Shown: in pieces, positions 8,960-17,420 of the stretch
How the letters are laid out: each line of letters starts with the position of its first letter
Numbering within the stretch: position 1 is the first letter of the stretch
Origin: JAGVSR01 sp963778225
GTDB taxonomy: Bacteria; Pseudomonadota; Alphaproteobacteria; Rhizobiales; Hyphomicrobiaceae
Assembly (NCBI GenBank): GCA_963778225.1
Contig: CAVZTR010000002.1
Location: 274,883-338,882 of the forward strand
Reading direction: 5' to 3'
DNA length: 64,000 bases
Notes under the pieces: generated by a model
What the model was told of the DNA's origin: nothing
The model's database searches: none
What the model saw: only the letters and a program-made list of their open reading frames with translations
Position numbers and translations under genes: made by a program

Positions 8960-9136
8960 ATGGATCTACAGGCCCACACCGTCATAGGTTCCGCGTCCTC
9001 GCGTTGGGCGAAAATGCTGGCGCTCTTCTGCTTCGCCGTTGCCTGCGCTCTTCTGATCGGTTCACTCAGCACGGGGCATAAGGCCGGTACGGCGGCCGCT
9101 CCCATCGCTGTAGTCATTTCCCACCCGCTGGTTTGA
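8960..9136 (+). CDS. Short single-pass membrane protein, hypothetical
   Basis: A 58-codon frame encodes MDLQAHTVIGSASSRWAKML followed by a hydrophobic helix (LALFCFAVACALLIGSL, about residues 20-36) and a short polar tail ending SHPLV. It lies alone in the 450-base stretch between the ThDP gene and the PhnN-like gene. Upstream sequence holds no clear ribosome site, so the gene is uncertain. A strong hairpin starts 46 bases after the stop. I recognise no family. Confidence 0.3.
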   Translation: MDLQAHTVIGSASSRWAKMLALFCFAVACALLIGSLSTGHKAGTAAAPIAVVISHPLV

Positions 9137-9182
9137 TTTCATAGTTTTCCCAATCCCCCCTCCACGACGTTCGGTCCCATGC

Positions 9183-9212
9183 GAAGCCTCCATCCGAAAG
9201 GATGGGGGCTTC
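9183..9212 (+). terminator. Strong hairpin with GAAA tetraloop, possible terminator
   Basis: A 13-bp stem (9183-9195 with 9200-9212, one G:T pair) is capped by a GAAA tetraloop and followed on the plus strand by AGCATTTT. It sits between the short ORF ending at 9136 and the 3' end of the convergent PhnN-like gene, 19 bases from the latter's stop. It could end plus-strand transcription or act on both strands; the T-run is weak. The rest of 8783-9231 holds nothing else that I can identify. Confidence 0.5.
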
Positions 9213-9231
9213 AGCATTTTCGAAGCTGGGT

Positions 9232-9831
9232 TTATGGACGGGCGCGACCAAACTGGCGCAGGGCGATGTCATCGAGCACGCGATGAAAGCGACGCACGGC
9301 CTCCGCAATATCCCCCGAGTGGCGAACAGTCGTTGCGTCCGGCGTGCGCCGTGCACCGGGCCGCACAGCATCCACGTCGGAGGCGAGCGGCACGACCTCG
9401 ACGTTGGGCCATAGCGCGCGAAACCGGGAGATCGCATCCGGCGGTACCGCGACGACGACGATCCGCCCCGCTTGCAGCGATTCCAGCGCGCCCGCAGTCA
9501 GCCCGTGCTGGGCGTCGGCATTTTGCCAGCTGACGGCGAAGCCGCGGTTCTGTTCGATGTCGCGGAAGACGCGCCGAGGGATGCCGATGTGTTCGCTGTC
9601 GTGTTCGCAGGTCCTGGTCTGGAGACGGGCGGGAAATTGCAGGCGCGGATCACCGGCATATCGGCGGCGGGCCGAGGCGATGAGAAGATCTTCACCGCGG
9701 GCGGCCGCCCCGGAGAGCAGGACCAGCAGTCCGGCCGATTTCGGTTCTGCCGCAATCCCGGCGGCCAAGTTGGTCATCTCAGCGTTCCCCGCGCCTGCCT
9801 GATCCTCAGACACTAGCGGTGAGTCGGTCAC
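9232..9831 (-). CDS. PhnN-like (ribose 1,5-bisphosphokinase-like) protein with degenerate P-loop
   Basis: The 199-residue protein aligns by eye with PhnN of the guanylate-kinase-like fold: LLVLLSGAAARGEDLLIASA at the P-loop position, YAGDPRLQFPARLQTR for the RYITR segment, DSEHIGI for SENHIAL, FAVSWQNADAQHGL for LSWHANGLYYGV, and LQAGRIVVVAVPPDAI for the following strand. The Walker A motif GxxGxGK(D/S) of true PhnN is replaced by GAAARGED, without the lysine that binds phosphate. So the protein probably no longer phosphorylates ribose 1,5-bisphosphate, unless the site is rebuilt. No other phn gene is in the window. The start may be at 9831 or at a downstream ATG (9777). Confidence 0.6.
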   Translation of the reverse strand: MTDSPLVSEDQAGAGNAEMTNLAAGIAAEPKSAGLLVLLSGAAARGEDLLIASARRRYAGDPRLQFPARLQTRTCEHDSEHIGIPRRVFRDIEQNRGFAVSWQNADAQHGLTAGALESLQAGRIVVVAVPPDAISRFRALWPNVEVVPLASDVDAVRPGARRTPDATTVRHSGDIAEAVRRFHRVLDDIALRQFGRARP

Positions 9832-9889
9832 AGAGACGTGTCGGCGGCGGCACAGGTCCGCGATTCGTTTCGGCCTTGACGATCCGGCG

Positions 9890-11140
9890 TCAAGTTTCGT
9901 TGGCGGACCGTTTCAGAACCACGCGATAGCCGGCTTTTTCCATTGCAGTCACCGTTGCCGTGAGATGACCGGCGTCGCGAGTCTCGATGACGAGATTCAG
10001 TTCAGTGCCCTTGGCGGGCAGGTCGGTGAAGACGCGCTGGTGATAGACTTCGACGATGTTGGCACCCGCGCTGCCGATAACGCCCGCGACCCTGGCGAGC
10101 TGGCCCGGTCGATCGGGAATGTCGATGGCAAGGCGCGCGAGGCGCCCGTCACGGGCCAATTCGCGGGTCAAGACGCTGGCCAGGAGGCGGCTGTCGATGT
10201 TGCCACCGCAGAGCACGAGGCCGACCTTGCGCTCCCGGAACCGGTGCGGATCGGCAATGATCGCCGCGAGCCCCGCCGCGCCGGCTCCCTCGACCACTGT
10301 TTTTTCAATGCCAATGAGCAGCGAAACGGCGCGTTCGATCTCCGCTTCGCTGACCAGCATGATGTCGTCGACGACGCGGGCGATGATTGATCGAGTGAGC
10401 GCGCCGGGCTCCTTCACCGCGATACCTTCCGCGAGCGTGTCACCGCCGATGGGCAGGCTTGCGTGCTTCACCAGGTTGTACATCGATGGGTAGAGACCGG
10501 CCTCAATGCCGATAATCCGAATTTTCGGATTGATCGTCTTGGCGGCCGTTCCCATGCCTGAAATCAAGCCGCCTCCGCCGATCGGCAGCACGAGATCGTC
10601 GAGATCCGGCACGGCGCCCAGCATTTCGAGCGCGATGGTCCCCTGCCCTGCGATCACCTTGGGATCATCGAACGGATGGATGAAGGTATAGCCCTTGTCG
10701 CGGGCGAGATTGCGGGTGATGCGGGCGCTGTCTTCGAACGTCGTGCCTTCGAGGATGACAGTGGCGCCAAGTGCGCGCGTGTTCTCGACCTTCACCGATG
10801 GCGTGCCCTCCGGCATCACGATCGTGGCCGGAATGCCGAGCCGCGACGCGTGATAGGCGACGCCCTGCGCGTGGTTGCCGGCCGACATGGCAATCACACC
10901 GGCGGTGCGTTCGGCTGCCGAGAGGCTCGTCAGTTTATTGAGAGCACCGCGTTCCTTGTAGGCGCCGGTGAATTGCAGGTTCTCGAATTTCAGCCAGATC
11001 TGGCACCCGAGCATGGCCGAGAGGGTCCGGCTATGGGCGAAAGGCGTCTCGACGATCGATCCCTTCAACGTGAGCGCGGCGGCCTCGATCGCCGCGAGGT
11101 CGATCTCGGCAGCCCGCTGATCCATGTTCGCCGTCATCAC
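9890..11140 (-). CDS. ilvA: Threonine ammonia-lyase (threonine dehydratase), PLP-dependent with ACT domain
   Basis: The 416-residue protein has the PLP site lysine K62 in FENLQFTGAYKERGALNKL, the AMSAGNHAQGVAYHA asparagine loop, the glycine loop VLPIGGGGLISGMG, and a C-terminal ACT domain (about residues 335-416, with IDIPDRPGQLARVAGVIGSAGANIVEVYHQR). This length and the single ACT domain match the short threonine dehydratases annotated as ilvA or tdcB-like in alphaproteobacteria. It converts threonine to 2-oxobutanoate and ammonia. Whether it serves isoleucine synthesis or threonine breakdown cannot be told here. The divergent beta-hydroxyacid dehydrogenase begins 166 bases upstream. Confidence 0.9.
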   Translation of the reverse strand: MMTANMDQRAAEIDLAAIEAAALTLKGSIVETPFAHSRTLSAMLGCQIWLKFENLQFTGAYKERGALNKLTSLSAAERTAGVIAMSAGNHAQGVAYHASRLGIPATIVMPEGTPSVKVENTRALGATVILEGTTFEDSARITRNLARDKGYTFIHPFDDPKVIAGQGTIALEMLGAVPDLDDLVLPIGGGGLISGMGTAAKTINPKIRIIGIEAGLYPSMYNLVKHASLPIGGDTLAEGIAVKEPGALTRSIIARVVDDIMLVSEAEIERAVSLLIGIEKTVVEGAGAAGLAAIIADPHRFRERKVGLVLCGGNIDSRLLASVLTRELARDGRLARLAIDIPDRPGQLARVAGVIGSAGANIVEVYHQRVFTDLPAKGTELNLVIETRDAGHLTATVTAMEKAGYRVVLKRSANET

Positions 11141-11306
11141 GCGCTCCCCATGGCCCAGATGCGGCCGTCACCGGACCATGCGATCCGGGCACTGATTCTG
11201 AAAGGTGCCGCCGCGCCCCTGGGCGAGACGCCGCGGTTCGCATCCGTTATATCGCGGCCAGACAAACATCCGAGACGGACATCAGAGCTAGAGACAGGGT
11301 TCACCT

Positions 11307-12188
11307 ATGGCGAAGGTCGCTTTTATCGGGCTGGGCGTGATGGGATTTCCCATGGCCGGGCATTTGGCGGTTCGAGGGGGCCACGACGTCACGGTCTACA
11401 ACCGTACGGCCGCCAAGGCGGCAGCGTGGGTGGAAAAGTTCCCGGGCGGCCGGTCGGCGGCCACGCCGGCAGAGGCGGCCGCAGGCGCCGAGTTCGTGTT
11501 TTCCTGTGTCGGCAACGACGACGACCTCAGGGCTGTGTCTATCGGCGCTGACGGTGCGTTCCATACAATGGTGCCGGACGCGGTCTTCATCGACCACACG
11601 ACAGCATCGGCCGAGGTGGCCCGCGAACTCGATGCCAGAGCACGAGACCAAGCCCTGCATTTCATCGATGCGCCGGTTTCGGGTGGCCAGGCGGGCGCGG
11701 AGAACGGACAACTCGCCGTCATGTGCGGTGGTGAGGCCGATGCATTCGAACGCGCGCGACCGCTCATCGAAACTTACGCCAAGCTCGCCAAGCTGATCGG
11801 TCCGGCAGGGTCAGGCCAGCTGACGAAAATGGTCAACCAAATCGCCATCGCCGAACTCGTGCAGGGTCTCTCGGAGGCGATCGCATTTGCAGAGCGCGCG
11901 GGGCTCGACGTGGAGAGCGTCATTGGCGTGATCTCCAAGGGCGCGGCGCAATCGTGGCAGATGGAGAACCGGTGGAAGACCATGCACGCGCGCCAGTTCG
12001 ATTTCGGATTTGCGGTTGATTGGATGCGCAAGGATTTGGCGATATGTCTCAGTGAAGCACAACGTTGCGGTGCAGCACTGCCGGTGACCACGCTTGTCGA
12101 TGGCTACTATGCTGAAATTCAATCCCGCAGCGGCGGTCGTTACGACACATCAAGTCTTATTTTACGTCTCGATGATCAGAAGACGTAG
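11307..12188 (+). CDS. NAD(P)-dependent beta-hydroxyacid dehydrogenase (3-hydroxyisobutyrate dehydrogenase family)
   Basis: The 293-residue protein opens with the Rossmann motif FIGLGVMGFPMAGHLA (GxGxMGxPM). The family substrate loop DAPVSGGQAGAENGQLAVMCGG and the catalytic lysine K174 in GSGQLTKMVNQ are present. Members reduce glyoxylate, succinic semialdehyde or tartronate semialdehyde, or oxidise 3-hydroxyisobutyrate; the sequence does not decide between these. The ATG start agrees with the family N-terminus. It is divergent from ilvA and apparently monocistronic. Confidence 0.85.
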   Translation: MAKVAFIGLGVMGFPMAGHLAVRGGHDVTVYNRTAAKAAAWVEKFPGGRSAATPAEAAAGAEFVFSCVGNDDDLRAVSIGADGAFHTMVPDAVFIDHTTASAEVARELDARARDQALHFIDAPVSGGQAGAENGQLAVMCGGEADAFERARPLIETYAKLAKLIGPAGSGQLTKMVNQIAIAELVQGLSEAIAFAERAGLDVESVIGVISKGAAQSWQMENRWKTMHARQFDFGFAVDWMRKDLAICLSEAQRCGAALPVTTLVDGYYAEIQSRSGGRYDTSSLILRLDDQKT

Positions 12189-12356
12189 GTGCGGCGCACC
12201 AATGCAGCGCACGCGTTTTGTGCAATGTTTAGCAATAAAACTTTGATGTCACACTCTCGACATTCGCCGAAAGTAGGGTCTTACTAGGGACACGGGGGAG
12301 GTCAGCAGAAACGGCTTCGCGTTGGGGAGACATGCGGAGCGCAACAGGAGGACACC

Positions 12357-12557
12357 ATGGCATTGCCGACGGTATCGATCGACAACCGGGAAATCATCCT
12401 GCTCAGTGGTTTCGAAACGGTGACGTCCGAGACAGCGCCTAAAAAGCCATTCGTTGTCATTCTCGATGAGCGTCAGCTGGAACGCTCAGTCAAGAACGAC
12501 AACAACGACGCCGTAGCCTACGGCTATGTGGCTGGACGCTGGATCGCAGTCGCCTAA
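12357..12557 (+). CDS. Small conserved-looking hypothetical protein
   Basis: This 66-residue protein (MALPTVSIDNREIILLSGFE..., ending AYGYVAGRWIAVA) has an excellent ribosome site (AGGAGGACACC before the ATG) and is followed 20 bases later by a strong Rho-independent terminator. Both make a real, well-translated monocistronic gene likely. It has no signal peptide, membrane helix or cysteine, and appears to be a small soluble beta-rich protein. I do not recognise the family. Confidence 0.65.
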   Translation: MALPTVSIDNREIILLSGFETVTSETAPKKPFVVILDERQLERSVKNDNNDAVAYGYVAGRWIAVA

Positions 12558-12576
12558 ACCTCTCGCCTCATCAATC

Positions 12577-12611
12577 AAAGGGCGCGCCGGTGAAGTCCGG
12601 TGCGCCCTTTT
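12577..12611 (+). terminator. Rho-independent terminator after the 66-residue protein gene
   Basis: GGGCGCGCCGG and CCGGTGCGCCC form an 11-bp stem with one mismatch around the loop TGAAGT, flanked by AAA on the left and TTTT on the right (12577-12611). It begins 20 bases after the stop. The A/T flanks make it usable on both strands, so it may also serve the convergent Lrp gene that ends at 12635. Confidence 0.85.
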
Positions 12612-12634
12612 CATTTCGGGAGCTCTTAGCAGGC

Positions 12635-13123
12635 TCAGGAGGTTTCGCCGCTGCGCGTGGCGCGTGCGAACTGAAGCGGCAGCGCGGTCGTGTACTTCAT
12701 CTGCTCCATCGCGAACGCCGATGAGACTTTTGCGATCTCGATGCGGGAGATCATCTTCTTGTAGAACTCGTCATAAGCGCGGATGTCGGGCACCACGACG
12801 CGGAGGAGGTAATCGACCTCCCCGGACATGCGGTAGAATTCGATCACCTCCGGGAAATCGTCCACGGCCTTGTGGAACTTGTCGAGCCAGGCGGTCGAAT
12901 GCTTGTCAGTCTTGATCGACACAAAAACGGTGACGCCGGCGTTGACCCTTTCGGGCTCCAGAACGGCCACACGTTTGCGGATGACCCCCGTCTCCTCGAG
13001 CTTTTGGATGCGGCGCCAGCAGGGGGTGGTGGACAGCCCGACCTCCTTGCCGATGTCGGCGACGGGGCGGGTGCAGTCTTCCTGCAGGATAGACAGGATC
13101 TTCACGTCCATCTCGTCCAGCAT
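12635..13123 (-). CDS. Lrp/AsnC family transcriptional regulator
   Basis: The 162-residue protein has the Lrp N-terminal winged helix (LDEMDVKILSILQEDCTRPV, then EVGLSTTPCWRRIQKLEETG as recognition helix, residues about 25-45) followed by the RAM/AsnC effector domain (residues 65-145, with FYRMSGEVDYLLRVVVPDIRAYDEF). These octameric regulators respond to amino acids. The neighbourhood gives no clear target; genes are convergent or divergent around it. The start codon ATG at 13123 is the family N-terminus. Confidence 0.9.
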   Translation of the reverse strand: MLDEMDVKILSILQEDCTRPVADIGKEVGLSTTPCWRRIQKLEETGVIRKRVAVLEPERVNAGVTVFVSIKTDKHSTAWLDKFHKAVDDFPEVIEFYRMSGEVDYLLRVVVPDIRAYDEFYKKMISRIEIAKVSSAFAMEQMKYTTALPLQFARATRSGETS

Positions 13124-13228
13124 TGGTCCTCCGAAGCGGGAAAATCTATTCCGGATAGTATGGCTGAAGCGGAGGCTTGTGAAAAGTTATCCGCGTTCGA
13201 TGTCGATAATTGAAAACGGTGTGCCGCG

Positions 13229-13843
13229 TCAGATGCGTTCGGCAACCTTGCTGCGAAGCATGGGCAGGATCTCGAACCCAAACCAGGGATTGGCCTTCAG
13301 CCAGCCGGTGTTGCGCCAAGATGGATGCGGCAGAGGAATGCCCAGCGCACCGCCGGCGCCCGGAAGAATGCGGGGTCCGGCCCTCACCGTCTCGGTGAGC
13401 GACGTCGCCGGGTGAGGGCCCAGATACCAGCGCTGGGCGTAGGTGCCGACGAGGAGCACGAGGTCGACGGCCGCAAGCTCCTGCATCAGGCGCGGTCGCC
13501 AGAGCGGTGCGCACTCTTTACGCGGCGGCAGGTCGCCGCCCTTCGCGTCCTGACCGGGGAAGCAGAACCCCATGGGTGCAATGGCGATGCGTGTCTCGTC
13601 GTAGAAGACTTCAGGTGGCACGTTCATCCAGGCGCGCAGGCGGTCGCCCGAGCGGTCGTCGAAGGGTTTGCCGGATGCATGCACTTTCGTTCCGGGCGCC
13701 TGACCGACGATCAGGATGCGTGCGGTCTCGGAAGCCCGCACGACCGGACGCGGCTCATGGGCAAGAGGTGCACCGCGAGGCTGCGTCCGGCAGACTTGGC
13801 AAGCGCGGATCTCGGCGAGTAACCGGTCGAGAGCCTGCGGCAT
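13229..13843 (-). CDS. Uracil-DNA glycosylase family protein (family 4-like, Fe-S)
   Basis: The 204-residue protein has the UDG motif 1 GQAPG at residues 47-51 and a C-terminal motif PLPHPSWRN. Four cysteines in the pattern C15-x2-C18 ... C94-x16-C111 fit the 4Fe-4S cluster of family 4/5 uracil-DNA glycosylases. Such enzymes remove uracil, and sometimes hypoxanthine, from DNA as the first step of base-excision repair. In the motif-2 position PHPSWRN replaces the canonical HPS(P/Y), as in several COG1573 subfamilies. It lies in a minus-strand group with the MBL hydrolase and the nuclease. Confidence 0.82.
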   Translation of the reverse strand: MPQALDRLLAEIRACQVCRTQPRGAPLAHEPRPVVRASETARILIVGQAPGTKVHASGKPFDDRSGDRLRAWMNVPPEVFYDETRIAIAPMGFCFPGQDAKGGDLPPRKECAPLWRPRLMQELAAVDLVLLVGTYAQRWYLGPHPATSLTETVRAGPRILPGAGGALGIPLPHPSWRNTGWLKANPWFGFEILPMLRSKVAERI

Positions 13844-13888
13844 GGCTCGTTATCGCCTCTTCTTGAGGGCCTCGTTTGCCGTCCTGGT

Positions 13889-14632
13889 TCAGAGCGAAAG
13901 CTTCATCCCGTCTGCGGCCAACTTCACGCCAGGATAGGATACCTGATGCTGGTTGATCAGCATCTCCAGGCCCATATGCGTCAACAGTACGCTGCGCGCG
14001 TTGATGCGCGGAAGTTCTGCGGCGAGCGTGCGCCAGTTCAGATGGTATCGCGCGGGCTTCTCGAATCCGTAGCATTCGGTGATGAAGAGATCGGCGTCGC
14101 GTGCGGCGTCGGCAAGGCTCTCTACCCACTCGGTGTCGCCGGAGAAGGCGATCACCTTGCCTTCGACTTCGAAGCGCAAAGCATACGGTGGCGCGCCGGA
14201 GGGATGGCTCACTTCGAAGGGTTTCACCGCGACGGGGCCTTCCTCGAGCCATACCCGCTCCTGATAGGTGCGGAAGATGAGTTCGAAGCCGCGCGGTGTT
14301 TTGGATGATCCTGGAAAGAGGGCTTCCGCGGCCGCAGTAAACCGCTCCTCGATACCGGCGGGGCCGGTCACCACGAGCGGGGATCGGCGTTTGGCGACGT
14401 GGATGGCGTGGATTAGCCACCAGACGAGCCCGGAAAAATGATCGCCATGCAGGTGGGTGATGAAAATCGTCGAGATGCTGTTGGGGTCGATTTTTTCGCG
14501 CTCGAGGCCGATCAGCGTCGTCGCGCCGCAATCGATCAGGAAGGCGCCACCGGTGTGGGCGACGTGGTAGCAAGACTGCAAACGTCCTCCGCTTCCGAAG
14601 GCGTCGCTGCTGCCGATGACGGTAAGTTGCAT
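13889..14632 (-). CDS. MBL-fold metallo-hydrolase (RNase Z-like)
   Basis: The 247-residue protein has the metallo-beta-lactamase motif H60-L-H62-G-D64-H65, preceded by LIDCGATTLIGL (the conserved Asp/Cys strand), and later histidines in VSHPSG, FSGDTEW and LLTHMGLE. The pattern is that of RNase Z/ElaC-like and phosphodiesterase-like MBL proteins. There is no obvious flexible tRNA-binding arm, so a tRNA 3'-processing role is unlikely and the substrate is open. The gene is 45 bases upstream of the glycosylase gene in transcription order. Confidence 0.82.
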   Translation of the reverse strand: MQLTVIGSSDAFGSGGRLQSCYHVAHTGGAFLIDCGATTLIGLEREKIDPNSISTIFITHLHGDHFSGLVWWLIHAIHVAKRRSPLVVTGPAGIEERFTAAAEALFPGSSKTPRGFELIFRTYQERVWLEEGPVAVKPFEVSHPSGAPPYALRFEVEGKVIAFSGDTEWVESLADAARDADLFITECYGFEKPARYHLNWRTLAAELPRINARSVLLTHMGLEMLINQHQVSYPGVKLAADGMKLSL

Positions 14633-14748
14633 GTCAGCCCTCTAAGCCGCGAACCGCGCAGATTAGCCTCGGCACCGGGCCGGTTCTGTTCCGGACGTAA
14701 CAGCGCGATTTGATCACGGCAACGCCTGTGGCCGGATTGCCGCGCCGT

Positions 14749-15324
14749 TCAGGAGCGAGTGTTGTTGCGGCGGCGCCAATCCTGAGGGCGTTCGAATTCG
14801 GAGGCCCACAGGCCGCGACGGGCGGATCGGGCCTGCGCTTCCTCGCTTTTGTAGGCGCCGAAAGCGACCGCGAGGCCCTCGGCCACCATGCGGGCGTTGA
14901 GGTTGTCGCCCGATGCGTTGAAGCAGGTCGCAAGTCCGCGGCCGTGCTGATCCGTCGAATGAATGTCGCAGCGGATCGGCCGATTGCCGATGAGCCGTTC
15001 CAGCGTGCGGCGGGCGTCGTCTCCACACCGCCAGTCGCGGCCGTCCCGGGTGCACGTCTGGCGGCCCTCGGGCGCGTCGATGCCTTGCATGCGCACCTCC
15101 GTCTGGCCGATGAAGAAGCTGTCGCCATCGACGAGGCGGGGCCGGCCCTCGACGGTACCTTGGACGACCTGCGGTGTGCAGCGTGCCGCGATGGCGGCGA
15201 TGAGGCCGAGCAGCAGCAGACCAAGGGTTCGCACCGTGTTGCGATTGGCTCGAAGCGGGGCCCGCGATCGGGGCCGGCCTTGTCCGCGCCCGCCTCCCTT
15301 CGGCCACTGCGGTCCGAAGCCCAT
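14749..15324 (-). CDS. Thermonuclease (SNase-like) family protein
   Basis: From the ATG at 15324, which has GGGGAG seven bases upstream, the protein has 191 residues. A basic N-terminus and one hydrophobic export segment (LGLLLLGLIAAIAARC) precede the SNase domain: RLVDGDSFFIGQTEVRMQGIDAPE with the active-site D and R residues, then WRCGDDARRTLERLIG, and the GLATCFNASGDNLNARMVAEGLA strand. These are extracytoplasmic Ca-dependent nucleases. In-frame upstream ATGs at 15360 and 15348 are less well placed. The two cysteine pairs suggest disulfides in the periplasm. Confidence 0.82.
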   Translation of the reverse strand: MGFGPQWPKGGGRGQGRPRSRAPLRANRNTVRTLGLLLLGLIAAIAARCTPQVVQGTVEGRPRLVDGDSFFIGQTEVRMQGIDAPEGRQTCTRDGRDWRCGDDARRTLERLIGNRPIRCDIHSTDQHGRGLATCFNASGDNLNARMVAEGLAVAFGAYKSEEAQARSARRGLWASEFERPQDWRRRNNTRS

Positions 15325-15479
15325 GAGATATCTCCCCGATTCACCCATCAATAAACGCAACGTTAGCGAATGACTGCGAAGTTAACGATGGTTTGGCACC
15401 CAAGAGATGGCCGCCGGTTCGTCTTGCGCCTCCGCAAGGACCCGCTCCGGCCCTCCGTCACGTGCCAGTGGCGGCGGGA

Positions 15480-17069
15480 ATGACAGAAAACCCAACGGTC
15501 GACCAGCTCGAGAAACAGCGGCAACGTCGCGCAACGCGCAAGCGCAGCTCCGACGACATTCGTGCTGCTCGCGAACGGCTGAGCGGCTCCGCCTCCATCA
15601 AACCCGAATTCGAATACGAACTTCTGGCGATGTTCGCCCGCAATGAAGTGGGTGCGGCCGTCACGATGCCCGCGCTGTCGGTGATTTTCGCTCTTGCCGC
15701 CATGTTCTGGGCGCCGATGGCCGAAGCCGTGGCGTGGCTCGGGCTCGTCATCGCCGCGAAAGTCGTGCTGATAGAGACCTGCCGCCGATTTCTTGCGCAG
15801 CCGCGCGATCAGGTCGATGTCGAGACCTGGCGGCGGCGGCTTATCATCTCAGAACTTTTGAATGGGACCACGTGGGCTGGCTTTGCGCTGGTCGGCTTCG
15901 GTGACGCGGACCCGACCGTCCCGGGTCTGATGTCCACATCGCACGTCTTCCTGTTCGCGACCCTCATCGTCATCCTTGCCATACGCATGAGCTTTGGATC
16001 GACGGTGATGGGCATCCTCTACGCCGGCACGCTGCCGATGACGGTGGTTGTGGTGGCGCGGCTTCTCATACTCGGCGATCCCTTCTATCTGGCGCTCGCA
16101 TCCATGGCGGCCGGCGTGAATGTCTACTTCATCTTCCTCGCCAAGGGGCTGCACTCGACGGCCCTCGCCATGCTCGAATTCCGGGCGCAGAAAGACGCGC
16201 TCATTTCGGAGCTGGAAGAGGCGCGGCTCTTGTCGGACGAAGCTCGTCGCCGTGCGGAAACGGCCAACAAGGCCAAGTCGCGGTTCCTCGCCACGATGAG
16301 CCACGAACTCAGGACGCCGCTCAACGCCATCATGGGCTTTTCGGAAGTCATGAAGGGCGAAGTGATGGGCCCTATCGGGAACCCGCTCTATCGCGAGTAC
16401 TGCGGCAACATTCACGACAGCGGCAAACACCTGCTCAATCTCATCAACGAAATTCTTGATCTCTCGCGCATTGAAGCCGGGCGCTATGAGTTGCACGAGG
16501 AGCCCCTGCGCCTTGCCGACATCGCCGAGGACTGCGTACGCCTCCTCAAACTTCGCGCGCAGTCAAAGAACGTCGAACTCATCGAAGATTACGATCTGTC
16601 GTTGTCGCAGGTCTGGGCGGACCAGCGTGCGATACGACAGATAACGCTCAATCTGCTTTCGAATGCGCTGAAGTTCACGCCGAAAGGCGGCCGCATCACA
16701 TTGACCGTCGGGGCGACGACGGACGGCGGGCAGTATCTCTCGGTGCTCGATACTGGACCTGGCATCCCCGCCGATGAAATTCCGAAGGTGCTGCAGGTGT
16801 TCGGGCAAGGGTCGCTGGCGCACGAGAATGCGGAAGGCGGCACCGGGCTTGGCCTGCCCATCGTGCAGAACCTGATCGAATTGCATGGCGGGGTCTTCGA
16901 GCTTCTGTCGGAGCTTCGCAAAGGCACCGAGGCCATTATCACCCTGCCGAAGCAGCGCATTTTTGCCGCGGTACCGCCACTCCAGCCACTCGGGCAGGAG
17001 CGCCATCGCGGCGGGAATAAGGCTGGGCGGCAAGGCCGACAGGGGCGTCTGCGCGCGCTGGCATCCTGA
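15480..17069 (+). CDS. Membrane sensor histidine kinase, PleC/DivJ-like
   Basis: From the ATG at 15480 the protein has 529 residues. A basic N-terminus is followed by about six membrane segments (residues 45-210) and a coiled coil (ELEEARLLSDEARRRAETANKAKS). The HisKA box is ATMSHELRTPLNAIMGFSEV with phospho-H about 275, and the ATPase domain has N-box LNLLSNALKFTPKGG, G1 VLDTGPGIP and G2 GTGLGLPIV. The region around HDSGKHLLNLINEILDLSRIEAG is the form seen in PleC/DivJ kinases, which control DivK in the alphaproteobacterial cell cycle. No PAS domain and no response-regulator gene are adjacent, so the role is inferred only from kinase-core resemblance. Confidence 0.82.
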   Translation: MTENPTVDQLEKQRQRRATRKRSSDDIRAARERLSGSASIKPEFEYELLAMFARNEVGAAVTMPALSVIFALAAMFWAPMAEAVAWLGLVIAAKVVLIETCRRFLAQPRDQVDVETWRRRLIISELLNGTTWAGFALVGFGDADPTVPGLMSTSHVFLFATLIVILAIRMSFGSTVMGILYAGTLPMTVVVVARLLILGDPFYLALASMAAGVNVYFIFLAKGLHSTALAMLEFRAQKDALISELEEARLLSDEARRRAETANKAKSRFLATMSHELRTPLNAIMGFSEVMKGEVMGPIGNPLYREYCGNIHDSGKHLLNLINEILDLSRIEAGRYELHEEPLRLADIAEDCVRLLKLRAQSKNVELIEDYDLSLSQVWADQRAIRQITLNLLSNALKFTPKGGRITLTVGATTDGGQYLSVLDTGPGIPADEIPKVLQVFGQGSLAHENAEGGTGLGLPIVQNLIELHGGVFELLSELRKGTEAIITLPKQRIFAAVPPLQPLGQERHRGGNKAGRQGRQGRLRALAS

Positions 17070-17230
17070 TTGCCACTTCCGTTGCCCCACCGGGCTGTCG
17101 GGTGGCAGCGGGAAAAGTGCGGCGCGTGGACCCTTGCGGCTCTCCCTCCCCGCCTTTACTTAATCTGAGGCGGTATGTGATGGCTTGGCGTGTTGCCGAC
17201 CCACCGATACGCCGCTGAGGACGCCGCCGC

Positions 17231-17416
17231 ATGGAAATGCCCCGCATCGAAACGCCCTGCATCAAGGTCTGTGTCATCGACCAGACGACGCGCCTGTGCG
17301 GGGGTTGTGGGCGGACGCTCGATGAAATCGCCGCCTGGGCGACTTACACCAACGATGACCGGCGCCGCATCATGGCCGACTTGCCGAACCGGCTGGGGCG
17401 CCTCAACAAGGCGTGA
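17231..17416 (+). CDS. DUF1289 domain-containing protein
   Basis: A 61-residue protein with the DUF1289 pattern: PCIKVCVIDQTTRLCGGCGRTLDE with four cysteines at 10, 14, 23 and 26, followed by EIAAWATYTNDDRRRIMADLP. The cysteine set may bind zinc or iron. The family is common in proteobacteria and has no established function. It stands four bases before the first retropepsin-like protease gene on the same strand, a pairing that suggests one transcript. Confidence 0.88.
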   Translation: MEMPRIETPCIKVCVIDQTTRLCGGCGRTLDEIAAWATYTNDDRRRIMADLPNRLGRLNKA

Positions 17417-17420
17417 TCAC

